Positions 47,745 through 55,436 are shown, counted from the stretch's first letter. The stretch: 56,712 nt of DNA from Kiloniellaceae bacterium (GCA_021776175.1 JAJFGJ010000005.1:1-56712), one strand, 5' to 3'. The notes: generated by a model from the letters alone, not told the origin. Made by a program: numbers and translations.

Positions 47745-47783
47745 AACAAAAGAGGCCGGTGGCTATAGTCTGCCCCGGCCTCT
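47745..47783 (-). terminator. Intrinsic terminator between flp and cpaA
   Basis: Read on the minus strand, AGAGGCCGG (47783-47775) pairs perfectly with CCGGCCTCT (47759-47751) around a 15-nt loop, followed by TTTGTT. It lies between the pilin stop and cpaA. It would allow much pilin transcript with partial read-through into the machinery genes. Confidence 0.82.
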
Positions 47784-47843
47784 CAATTAAGTCTTACTTC
47801 GGGGCCAGAAACTTCTTCGGTACGAACCCCTTTGCTGCTCTGG

Positions 47844-48023
47844 TTACACCGTGACGGCGCCCTGGAGTTCGCTCGAAACACGACCGAAAATCACAACCAG
47901 GGAGTCACCCATGGCGGTCAAGGCAGTAATTGCGGCCACCGACACGAGCGCGGCGATCAAGCCGTACTCAATGGCCGTGGCGCCCGAATCGTCGATATAG
48001 AAATTCTTGATGCTTGTAAGCAT
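47844..48023 (-). CDS. flp: Flp/Fap-type major pilin
   Basis: A 59-residue protein starts at the ATG at 48023, with GAAGGAGA about 7 nt upstream. It reads MLTSIKNFYIDDSGATAIEY, followed by GLIAALVSVAAITALTAMGD and a short tail ending QGAVTV. This is the Flp pilin pattern: a short leader, the G-ATAIEYGLIAALV processing and hydrophobic region with the Glu-Tyr pair, and a very small head. CpaA/TadV would cleave after the glycine of DDSG. It is the first gene of the Tad unit. Confidence 0.95.
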   Translation of the reverse strand: MLTSIKNFYIDDSGATAIEYGLIAALVSVAAITALTAMGDSLVVIFGRVSSELQGAVTV

Positions 48024-48234
48024 GAGACTGTCTCCTTCTAAAGCGCATCATCCAGGAACATTTCTACAAGGGTGGCATTAATAAAAGATGAAGCCAAAGA
48101 GAAAACAAACAAATGATTTTATCTAAATTGAGTATCATTAATATGCGCAGTAATAAAATCCATGTTATTTGATAGCATCGATGGTGTATATTGCCATATT
48201 ACGGTTGTTTGGTGGATTTTAACTTTATTTATCT
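48024..48234. other. AT-rich region upstream of flp
   Basis: This 211-nt gap lies between the PAP2 gene and flp and contains no gene. It is far more AT-rich than its flanks. It must hold the flp promoter, but I could not pick a convincing -35/-10 pair or a sigma-54 site, and no full TTAA-N7-TTAA box is present. Confidence 0.6.
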
Positions 48235-49356
48235 TTAGCGCGCACTTGGTTCGCGAGAGAAATAATTGGCTGGTAATATTTGGCCAAGCGCCCACCAGAT
48301 CGCCAAGGTACCCGCGATCCCGGCATAACCGTCGATAGCATAGTGCCAGCCCAGGTGTACCGAGCCGATCTCGAGGAAGGCCAGGTAGGCGAGGGCAAGA
48401 ACCAAGAGCCGCCGGTCCTGGCGCCGTGCGGCAAGAACCAAGAGCGTGCCCATGCTCAGATGCATGCTGGGCATCGCCGATATGCCGGATCCCGGGCGCA
48501 GATCGCCGGCCACATACATGGACCAAAGGTAGTTTTGCGTATCGACCGCGCTGAGGGTGGCTTGATCGCTGATCGCCGCCAGATAGGCCACCAAGTCGCG
48601 ATAGGGGCTGGCACCGGCGGCGACGTGCTCGTAGTACACCGGACCGGCGGAAGAAAAGACGATGGCTGCGGCATTTCCCAGCAGTATCCAGGCTAGAACG
48701 CTGGTCAGAAGCAGCCTTTGGCGATCGGGGTTGGAGGTAAAAGCAAGCCAAAACTGCATCAAGGCGACCACGACCAGCCATGGGTATGCATATAATTCCG
48801 AGATCAGCCGGGTGACGAAGGGACTACCTAGGTAAGGCTGCAATAGTTCCCAAGGATAGGTGCCGCCATGTAGGAGCCGGTCGAGATCCGAGAAGTCCCG
48901 GTCCCACTTAAAGGGGTTGATTTCCGGTATCGATCGCTTGATTGACGAAACGACGGATAAGAAGGACGGGGTCAGTATAAGCACCGGAAGCGGGGTCAGG
49001 AACCGGCGCGGCGTCAGGTAATAAGCGCGGAAGTCGGCGGCCAGGAAGGAAATCGGCGCCGCCGGTTTGTGTGCGCGTAACACACTTGCGCCGCGCGCGG
49101 CGACGGCGACGGCCGCGAAGAACACGTAAAGCCAAAGCATGATCCCGCTGTAGAGGGTCAGTTTCATGGCTTGGCCGCTCCAGTGCCCAAACGCGATCCC
49201 CAAGGCGATATAGCCGAGCATGATGGCGATGAGCCATGACTGCTGTCGTATGACATCCAGGCCCGCCGCGACCCACGGCTCCATGACCTCCCAGCGGCCG
49301 GCACGGTTGGCCCGCGAGGTTTCGGTGGCCGGGAAGGGGGCCTGGGAATCGCTCAT
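48235..49356 (-). CDS. PAP2-superfamily membrane phosphatase/inositol-phosphotransferase-like protein
   Basis: The 373-residue protein has several membrane helices (about 40-60, 68-88, 118-135, 180-205, 212-232, then C-terminal pairs). It has the PAP2 motifs SAMPSMHLSMG and GSVHLGWHYAIDGYAG, whose histidines form the lipid-phosphatase site. The architecture resembles the PAP2_3/Aur1-Ipt1 group, which acts on lipid phosphates or transfers phospho-head groups. It lies 33 nt after the receiver-MipZ gene on the same strand and could be its last co-transcribed gene. Confidence 0.85.
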   Translation of the reverse strand: MSDSQAPFPATETSRANRAGRWEVMEPWVAAGLDVIRQQSWLIAIMLGYIALGIAFGHWSGQAMKLTLYSGIMLWLYVFFAAVAVAARGASVLRAHKPAAPISFLAADFRAYYLTPRRFLTPLPVLILTPSFLSVVSSIKRSIPEINPFKWDRDFSDLDRLLHGGTYPWELLQPYLGSPFVTRLISELYAYPWLVVVALMQFWLAFTSNPDRQRLLLTSVLAWILLGNAAAIVFSSAGPVYYEHVAAGASPYRDLVAYLAAISDQATLSAVDTQNYLWSMYVAGDLRPGSGISAMPSMHLSMGTLLVLAARRQDRRLLVLALAYLAFLEIGSVHLGWHYAIDGYAGIAGTLAIWWALGQILPANYFSREPSAR

Positions 49357-49389
49357 GGTTTAACCGCGCTCTTTGCCGGTGATAAGCGC

Positions 49390-50823
49390 TTAGACTGCCG
49401 CTTGCTTGAGTTGGGCCGCCTCGGGTCCAGCTTCGCTGTCCGGTTCTGCCGGGCGGTTGGCCCCGGCGGTCGCCTCGGTTAGTTGGATGGCCTCAAGAAG
49501 CGCCCTGAGCTCTTGCCGCGCGGCGACATGGCTCATGGCGAGGCGCAGATTCACATCGTCCCGTGGCAGGTCGAGGAGCGTCAGGCCGGACAGGAACAGC
49601 TCCCTGTAAATGACCCGCTCGCGCAGGCCCGGCCCTTCTTGAAAACCCAATGGCCCATGTAACTTGGCAAGAATCCGCGCCATGCTGCGGCGGTTCCTGG
49701 CGTCCAAGTTGGCAAGCCTGTTTCGCAGGACTACCCACTCTAATTCTTTCCGGCCGTGCGGCTTTCTCAGGCGCGCGTCTTGTACAAGTTCGCTGTAATG
49801 ACTTGGCCGCACGAAGCGGAGAGGGTTATCGGTAACCTCGGCCAGGACGTCTAGGTCGATGAAACTATCGTTAATCGGTGTGACCAAGGTATCGGCGTAA
49901 CCATGGGCCCAACGCGATAGGGGCGTATCGTGTCCGGGCGTGTCGATGACGATATAGTCGGCACACCTCGATTGTTTATCCAGGGCGCGATCGGCGCTTG
50001 CGTCCCTGAGCGTGTCCGCGTTCAGTGTCTCGTGGATGGGCATCGCCAGGTCCGGGGTGGCGCTTGCCGCGAAACGGCGGCGGTTTTCTATGTAGCGGGT
50101 CAGTGTCCCTTGCGGGTAATCGCAGTCGAAACTGGCGACCTTGTGACCGGCGGTCAGGAGAGCAGCAATTACGTGCATGGCGATCGTCGACTTGCCGGTC
50201 CCGCCCTTGCCGTTGCCAAGCACGATGATCTTCGCCGGGCCCAGGGCGATGCCCGGATTCCGAAGGCCGGATCCGGCACTTGCCGGGTCCCGCGGGGATA
50301 AGGTCTCCAGGTTAACGGCGGTTTGGGGCGGCTGGCCGCCACGCGGTTCGCCGCCCTGGTCCGGCGGCGCATAGGAGTCCTTGAAGCTCCAGGCCGCCGC
50401 CTTGCCGCATTTGGCCAGCAGCAGGCTGTCGAGATTCGCCGCCCTTGGTGGCGGAGTTCGCCCGGTCGCGCGGCGGAGAATGGCCCCTATGCGTGCCAGC
50501 AGCTCGTCTTTGTCGAAAGGCTTGGTGACATAGTCGTCGGCCCCGATTCCAAGGCCTTTGATTTTATCCTGCCGGTCGTCGCTGCCCGAGAGAATGAGGA
50601 CCGGTGTGCGGATCCGCTTCGCCTGAAGCTGCTTAAGCACGGCGTGCCCGTCCATGTCGGGCAGGGAAAGATCGAGCAGAATGATATCGTTTTGATGCTT
50701 GCCGGCCTGTTCAATTCCGGCGGCGCCGGTATCGGCGACAACGCAAATATGGCCCCGTGATTTCAACAGGAGTTCGATGCTTCGGCTAACCGAAGGGTCA
50801 TCTTCTATGATCAGTGTGCGCAT
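49390..50823 (-). CDS. CtrA-type receiver domain fused to a MipZ-type ATPase
   Basis: Residues 1-118 form an intact response-regulator receiver close to CtrA: acidic pair D8-D9, phospho-acceptor D51 (ILLDLSLPDMDG), S79 and K101 (TKPFDKDELLARI). A Pro/Gly-rich linker spans about 119-196. Residues about 197-447 match MipZ, the ATPase that keeps FtsZ from the poles: deviant Walker A KGGTGKST (206-213), D233/D235, IDTPGHDT, TPINDSFIDLDVL, RPSHYSELV, EWVVLRNRLANLDARNRR and MSHVAARQELR. The CtrA DNA-binding domain is absent. The overall order, receiver then ParA-type ATPase, parallels CpaE/TadZ. It is last in a six-gene unit. Phosphorylation control of the ATPase is inference. Confidence 0.9.
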   Translation of the reverse strand: MRTLIIEDDPSVSRSIELLLKSRGHICVVADTGAAGIEQAGKHQNDIILLDLSLPDMDGHAVLKQLQAKRIRTPVLILSGSDDRQDKIKGLGIGADDYVTKPFDKDELLARIGAILRRATGRTPPPRAANLDSLLLAKCGKAAAWSFKDSYAPPDQGGEPRGGQPPQTAVNLETLSPRDPASAGSGLRNPGIALGPAKIIVLGNGKGGTGKSTIAMHVIAALLTAGHKVASFDCDYPQGTLTRYIENRRRFAASATPDLAMPIHETLNADTLRDASADRALDKQSRCADYIVIDTPGHDTPLSRWAHGYADTLVTPINDSFIDLDVLAEVTDNPLRFVRPSHYSELVQDARLRKPHGRKELEWVVLRNRLANLDARNRRSMARILAKLHGPLGFQEGPGLRERVIYRELFLSGLTLLDLPRDDVNLRLAMSHVAARQELRALLEAIQLTEATAGANRPAEPDSEAGPEAAQLKQAAV

Positions 50824-50886
50824 ATGCCAGAGTCGGGTTCACGAAGTGGTGGTTGGTGGAGATAGGTGCCTAGTGAATTCTATCCC

Positions 50887-51624
50887 CTAGGGTTTGGACA
50901 TGCTGGAGGTGACGGGGATCCACCCATGAGGGCGATGGCCCCCGAATAGGGTGTGCCGTTCTTTTCCGTCGGTATCCGGTTGCTTAGACTTGAACGTCTT
51001 GGGGCGGCGCGCACGGCGCCTGCCTACCAGTTCCTCCACCGATTTCGTGAGGATCTCGGGAAGAGCACCGGGTAAATCCTCGGGCGGGAGCTGGCTGGGG
51101 TTGTTGTCATGTCCGGCAAGGCGTTCTTGGGAGTCGGATGCGTCCGTGGCCGCGCTTCGCGCTGGCGTTATCGCCGGGGCCGCTGGCGCCCGCCGCACCG
51201 AAAGCTCAAGAAGCTCGATTATGGCATTCAGCAGGGGCTTTAAATCTTCCGATACGCCATTGCGAAGCTCGGATCCCACGGCCTCCAGAGACCGGACCGG
51301 CGTCGATATCCCGGCTTTCTCGATCAAGCGATCCAGTGTCGATTGCAACGATTGCCGCTGCGCTTTTTCGCTTTCGTGCAGGTTTAGAAGCGTATCGACG
51401 CTCTTCAACAGGCGGTCGCTTCGCATCGACAGATGGACGACTTCCTTGGCCAGCTGAGTGACGTCTGGAACTTCGAAATAAGAATCGCGGGCGCTCGGGG
51501 CGGCGGGTATTTCCGGTTCCGCGACCACATGCACTTGCGGAACTATCGCGCCGGGCTTACCGGGTTGCGCGCCGTCGTCGTCGGGTGGGGCCGCGTTGGT
51601 TTGCGCGGTTCTCAGGGTGTTCAT
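50887..51624 (-). CDS. Helical protein of unknown family
   Basis: I do not recognise this 245-residue protein. Residues about 1-45 are Pro/Ala-rich and probably disordered. Residues about 50-145 are strongly helical and partly coiled coil (QLAKEVVHLSMRSDRLLKSV, EDLKPLLNAIIELLEL). The rest is low in complexity, with a basic patch VGRRRARRPKTFKSK. No signal peptide or membrane helix is seen, so it should be cytoplasmic. Its start overlaps the stop of the TPR-SPOR gene by ATGA, and the receiver-MipZ gene follows after 63 nt. It may be an adaptor for one of the ATPases. Confidence 0.8.
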   Translation of the reverse strand: MNTLRTAQTNAAPPDDDGAQPGKPGAIVPQVHVVAEPEIPAAPSARDSYFEVPDVTQLAKEVVHLSMRSDRLLKSVDTLLNLHESEKAQRQSLQSTLDRLIEKAGISTPVRSLEAVGSELRNGVSEDLKPLLNAIIELLELSVRRAPAAPAITPARSAATDASDSQERLAGHDNNPSQLPPEDLPGALPEILTKSVEELVGRRRARRPKTFKSKQPDTDGKERHTLFGGHRPHGWIPVTSSMSKP

Positions 51625-53342
51625 AGCGTGGCCGCGCCGGGGCCGGTGCTGCTATCGGCGATTTCGGGTTCGGATTTTATTACCAGGCAATCGACACCTT
51701 TTGCCTTGAGCTCGGCACACAAGGTCTTGGCGTTCCGTTCCGGGGCCAGCCGGGTCCGTAAGCGATAGACCGTTCCCATGTCGCCGCCTAGATCGGCGCG
51801 GCGCACATCCGGTTTGATGTCGCTCAGCAGGTCGCTTGCCGCACCTCGAAGCGAGTCCCAGCCGCGCCATGCCCGCTCTTCACTGGTATAAGAAGCGAAC
51901 TGCACGGTGTAGGTGTCGCCGGTGGGTTCCGCGGGGGACGGGGCGCTTGTCCGTGGGATCGCCGCGCTAAGACGGCTTGGAGCTGGCATCTCCGGCATCT
52001 CCGACATCTCCGGCAACTCCGGCATCGCCCACTGGCGCTTGCTGGAGGGGGCCGCCGCCTCGGGCGCCTTGTTCATGGCGGCGCCGGCATCGCTTGCGGT
52101 GTCAAAGTCGGCGCGCGCCGTTTGCCGGCCGGGGAGACGGGTAAGCGGCCGTGGTGCCCGGACCGTTTGGGCGCGGGGCGTGGCCGATTGTGCCCCCGCT
52201 GGGGCGATCGATGTTGGTGACGCTGGCGACGGGGCCATGGCCTTGGTCAAGGCGGTGGGGGCGGTCAAGGGCCTAGTCGCCGGCTTTACGGCTAAGGGCC
52301 TGGTCGCCGGCGCGCCGGCCAAGGGCCTAGTCGTCGGCTTTCCAGTTGAGGGCCGCGCGGTCAAGATTGGCCGGGCTTCCTTGGGATCTGACTTGGCGAC
52401 CGTATCGCCCATCGGCACCGCGCCGCTCTCGCCGGGCCCGTCCATGGGCCAGGAGCCTTGGGGAAAGGAAAAATCCAGGGCCGCCGGCGCGGTTGCGACT
52501 TGGGCCGTTTCTCCCGGATCCAGTGGCCGCGCTTGAGCTCGATCCTCGATATCCGGCTTGGCCGCCTCGAGAGCCTCCGCTTGTGCTTGAGCTTCCGCCT
52601 CGGCTTCCGCCTGTGCCTCGGCGAGCATGATCTCGGCTCGCGCCGTGGCGGCCAGACCTTGCGCCATGAGAAGGTTATCGCGGCTCATCTGTTCCGTGTT
52701 CGAATCCTTGGCCAAGGCTTCCAGAATTAACAGGCCCTGATCGTAACGTCCGGATTGAACCAGAGAGAGGCCGAGATTATTTCGTAGCGCGACATGTTGC
52801 GGCGCGACCAAAAGCCCGTCGCGGAAAGCTTTTTGGGCTTCCGCGTGGGCGCCCAGCAAACCGCGCGCGACGCCGACCGCGATATAGTGGCGGGGGTCCT
52901 TGGGGTTGCTGTTCAAGGCGGCCTGGAATTCAGCCAAGGCCAGGTCGTTCTGACCTTGGTCCAGATAGGTCCGGCCAAGACCGTAGCGCGCGTCGGCGTT
53001 GCTTGGCGATGTGTTCAGGATCGTGCGATAGGCCGCGATCGAAAGGTCCGGCTCATTCATATCGCCGAGTATGCTGGCCAATTCCAGCAGGGGCTCTGGC
53101 GCGCCAGGATCGATGCGGTGTGCCCGCTCGCACGTCGCCGCCGCCGTGGTCAGATCGCCGGCATCGTGCATCTTTTCGCAGAAACGCAAGATTTGGCCGG
53201 CGCCGCCGTCCACATGTGTCGGCAGGCCGTTCGCCGTCCTCGGGCCGATGCTGGGCAGGCTGGAGCAGGCGGACAGCAGAAGTAATCCGCCTAGAGAGGC
53301 TCCCCACTTAAAGGCGCGGTGCCCGGAATGTCTCAGTATCAT
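51621..53342 (-). CDS. TadD-like TPR lipoprotein with C-terminal SPOR domain
   Basis: The signal peptide ends in a lipobox (LLLLSAC, cysteine near residue 26). Residues about 50-235 contain TPR units (for example ADARYGLGRTYLDQGQNDLALAEFQAAL), like TadD of Flp pilus loci. A long Ala/Pro-rich linker with xPATRPL repeats and an acidic PELPEM segment follows. The last 85 residues or so form a SPOR domain (DTYTVQFASYTSEERAWRGW), which binds peptidoglycan stripped of peptide stems at division sites. The 573-residue protein would thus link an outer-membrane pilus factor to septal wall. It lies 45 nt after the PAS gene. Confidence 0.85.
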   Translation of the reverse strand: MILRHSGHRAFKWGASLGGLLLLSACSSLPSIGPRTANGLPTHVDGGAGQILRFCEKMHDAGDLTTAAATCERAHRIDPGAPEPLLELASILGDMNEPDLSIAAYRTILNTSPSNADARYGLGRTYLDQGQNDLALAEFQAALNSNPKDPRHYIAVGVARGLLGAHAEAQKAFRDGLLVAPQHVALRNNLGLSLVQSGRYDQGLLILEALAKDSNTEQMSRDNLLMAQGLAATARAEIMLAEAQAEAEAEAQAQAEALEAAKPDIEDRAQARPLDPGETAQVATAPAALDFSFPQGSWPMDGPGESGAVPMGDTVAKSDPKEARPILTARPSTGKPTTRPLAGAPATRPLAVKPATRPLTAPTALTKAMAPSPASPTSIAPAGAQSATPRAQTVRAPRPLTRLPGRQTARADFDTASDAGAAMNKAPEAAAPSSKRQWAMPELPEMSEMPEMPAPSRLSAAIPRTSAPSPAEPTGDTYTVQFASYTSEERAWRGWDSLRGAASDLLSDIKPDVRRADLGGDMGTVYRLRTRLAPERNAKTLCAELKAKGVDCLVIKSEPEIADSSTGPGAATL

Positions 53343-53387
53343 AACTCGTTACCCTTCGCTATCGCACCCGTTGCCGCCTGGCATGAA

Positions 53388-54200
53388 TTAGGTTTCCGGT
53401 TGGAAATGGCACAGCACATGATCCACCGTGTTTTCGTTGTCGCTGAACGGGAGGGCCACGGCGCGGTAATGGACAACGCTATTTACAGAGGGAAAGGTTT
53501 CAACGTCGTTCATAGGCCGGCTTTCCCGGACCACGGCGCCAGCTAAAGCCAAAAGCCATTGCAGCATCATGGGTGAAAGGTTGACGCGCCCCCTTCCGCG
53601 CAGGCCCGAGAGGCCGGGCGTGGTGGCTTGTCCCGACATGAATACTTTTTCCGGCTCCAGGGCCTGGCTGCCTGGACGGCACCGCATCAGGATGCTGTTG
53701 GGCCAGAATTCCGCGATGGTCGCGGCATTGATCTCGGAGCTTCTTGGGAAGCGCCGGGACGCTCTCAGCCGGGTCCAATACGCGACGATATCGTTGTCGC
53801 GGGGCGGGGCGGGGTTCGCGCTCGGCGCCGGCGCTGGATCGGCCGGTGCCTGACGTGGTACCGGCGCGCGCTTAGCCTGCGCGGATTGCGCCCGGCGTGC
53901 GACGCGCGAGATGGGATCGGATTTGGGTGCGGTTTCAGCCCCGCCGGTCTTTTCGTTATTGGACACCGCGGCAGGGGCCGGCGCGCGCGATTCCACTCGC
54001 GGCGGTGCCTGCGGCGGCGCAATTTGTCCGCGCGAAACCGGCGCCCGCTTGCGGATTTTTAGGGACATAAGCGATCCCGGCGCGCTGACTTGGCTCTTGG
54101 CGCGGGAAAACGGTTCGCCATCGGCGCTCTCGGCCGCGCCGTTGTCTTGATCGTCGTTTGGATCCATATGACCCAACTTTGCTCTCCTAAGGCTGTCCAT
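53388..54200 (-). CDS. PAS_5-like domain protein with disordered N-terminus
   Basis: The first 135 residues of this 270-residue protein are Pro/Ala/Arg-rich and look disordered. The C-terminal half (DIVAYWTRLRASRRFPRSSEINAATIAEFWPNSILM, given as a signature in part) resembles PAS_5 domains common in Rhodospirillales, which begin with a YW-x-LR-x-GR helix. It ends with beta strands VVHYRAVALPFSD and DHVLCHFQPE. The ATG overlaps the ribbon-helix-helix stop as TAATG; an ATG at 54167 is an alternative. It probably senses or binds a partner; the ligand is unknown. Confidence 0.72.
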   Translation of the reverse strand: MDSLRRAKLGHMDPNDDQDNGAAESADGEPFSRAKSQVSAPGSLMSLKIRKRAPVSRGQIAPPQAPPRVESRAPAPAAVSNNEKTGGAETAPKSDPISRVARRAQSAQAKRAPVPRQAPADPAPAPSANPAPPRDNDIVAYWTRLRASRRFPRSSEINAATIAEFWPNSILMRCRPGSQALEPEKVFMSGQATTPGLSGLRGRGRVNLSPMMLQWLLALAGAVVRESRPMNDVETFPSVNSVVHYRAVALPFSDNENTVDHVLCHFQPET

Positions 54201-54592
54201 TACCGGACAAGCCGCTGGCCTCGCGCGTCCGGCATTGGAAGCCGGCGGTCGCCGGCCTGTTCCAAGTGTTCCTCACGATCAACGAGGAAATCGTTAAGCG
54301 CCTGTACCAGGATGCTTTGCTGAGTTCGATCGGTGATGGCGCCTAGGACCTTAAGCTGGCCGTGCATGGCCTTCGTCAGGCGCAGGGAAACACGCACCCG
54401 GTCCTGTTTCGGGCGGGCAGGCTTGGCGCAAGCGCGCGGCGGCGGGGTCAAGCGCAGGTGCGCCGGAGAGGCGGTGTTCCACTGAATACGGTCCTGGGAG
54501 GAGCCACTGTATTCCCGGCCCTGGACCAGCATCGGGCGCGCCGTACCCTTACGGCTAAGCAGCCCGGTCGTGAGGAATGCCACACCCGCCAT
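54200..54592 (-). CDS. Ribbon-helix-helix DNA-binding protein next to parA
   Basis: The 130-residue protein has a variable N-terminus, a basic Pro-rich linker, and at residues about 65-106 a ribbon-helix-helix pattern: the strand RVRVSLRLT, helix KAMHGQLKVLGAITD, and helix TQQSILVQALNDFLVDRE. It begins 1 nt after the parA-like gene. Plasmid partition systems often pair ParA with such a protein in place of ParB, so it may bind the leader repeats and repress or segregate. It is also possible that it is an ordinary transcription factor. Confidence 0.75.
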   Translation of the reverse strand: MAGVAFLTTGLLSRKGTARPMLVQGREYSGSSQDRIQWNTASPAHLRLTPPPRACAKPARPKQDRVRVSLRLTKAMHGQLKVLGAITDRTQQSILVQALNDFLVDREEHLEQAGDRRLPMPDARGQRLVR

Positions 54593-54593
54593 C

Positions 54594-55307
54594 TCACAAT
54601 ACCTCGCTCGTTGCCCTGCCTAGATGCTCAAAAGCCCGGTTTCCTCCCGCCAGGCGCGCATCGGGCGACATTTCCGCCCGGTGGACGCTGCGCGCCAGCC
54701 GGTCCGACAGGTAGTCCCATAGCTGCTCGATTTCCTCGACCGAGCGGGGATTGCAGCTAATTTCCATCACCGTCCGGCCGTCGATCATGCTCGAGGCGAA
54801 TTCCGTGCGATGATGAATGGTCACCGGGGCCACGGTTCCCGCCTGAGAGAGGGCGATCGCGGCCTCCGCCGTGATCCGCGCGCGCTGTGTCGCACCGTTG
54901 AGAACAAAGACCAACGGCTTGTCCAGCTTCTCGCACAGATCGACCGTGGCGCCGACGGCGCGCAGATCGTGCGGGCTTGGCCGTGTCGGGATGATCACCA
55001 GATCGCACAGGCGCACGACCTGCTCGATCGTGGCCGTGATCGCGGGCGGCGTGTCGAAGATCAGCAACTCAATGCCGATCTCGCGCATCCGTTCGATGTC
55101 TTCGTGGAGACGCGAGATGAAAGTTTGCGCGAAAGCAGGCGTTTCATCCTCTCGGCAGTTCCACCAGTCCGACAGGCTTCCTTGGGGATCGGTGTCGATG
55201 ATCGCGACCGGGCCCGCGCCAACGCGTTCCGCCTGGACCGCGACGTGGCCGGCCAAAGTCGTCTTGCCCGATCCACCCTTCTGAGAGGCAAATGCCAAAA
55301 CGCGCAT
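54594..55307 (-). CDS. ParA-family ATPase
   Basis: The 237-residue ATPase has the deviant Walker A KGGSGKTT at residues 10-17, the Asp motif IIDTDPQGSLSDWW, and FDTPPAI as the switch. It is the short ParA type without an N-terminal DNA-binding helix-turn-helix. LVIIPTRPSPHDLRAVGATV and LVFVLNGATQRARI are typical of plasmid-like or orphan ParA proteins that position cargo. It opens a six-gene minus unit. The leader holds a CtrA-type box and a strong hairpin. No ParB is nearby. Confidence 0.9.
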   Translation of the reverse strand: MRVLAFASQKGGSGKTTLAGHVAVQAERVGAGPVAIIDTDPQGSLSDWWNCREDETPAFAQTFISRLHEDIERMREIGIELLIFDTPPAITATIEQVVRLCDLVIIPTRPSPHDLRAVGATVDLCEKLDKPLVFVLNGATQRARITAEAAIALSQAGTVAPVTIHHRTEFASSMIDGRTVMEISCNPRSVEEIEQLWDYLSDRLARSVHRAEMSPDARLAGGNRAFEHLGRATSEVL

Positions 55308-55352
55308 CGCCTTGGGGCTCCTGCTGTAAATATAACCGGCTACCGCGCTTTC

Positions 55353-55384
55353 CCGCGCCAGGCAGCTTCTTTGCCTTGGCGCGG
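55353..55384. other. Strong inverted repeat in the parA leader
   Basis: CCGCGCCAGGCA at 55353-55364 pairs with TGCCTTGGCGCGG at 55372-55384 with one bulged T and a 7-nt loop. It lies 46 nt upstream of the parA-like start codon. No T-run follows on either strand, so it is unlikely to be a terminator; an operator or mRNA leader structure is more likely. Confidence 0.6.
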
Positions 55385-55421
55385 ATTATCGCTACTAGGC
55401 GTTAAGTTAGTATGGAGAGTG

Positions 55422-55436
55422 TTAAAAGTAATTTAA
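55422..55436. promoter_or_regulatory. Perfect CtrA-type box (TTAA-N7-TTAA)
   Basis: TTAA at 55422-55425 and TTAA at 55433-55436 are spaced by exactly 7 nt, the full CtrA recognition pattern. It lies about 115 nt upstream of the parA-like gene in AT-rich DNA, so chance occurrence is possible. Confidence 0.45.

Noticed and set aside
48024..48234. CtrA box or sigma-54 promoter upstream of flp
   Set aside because: Several TTAA half-sites occur, but none has a second TTAA at 7-nt spacing, and no GG-N10-GC pattern with correct flanks was found.
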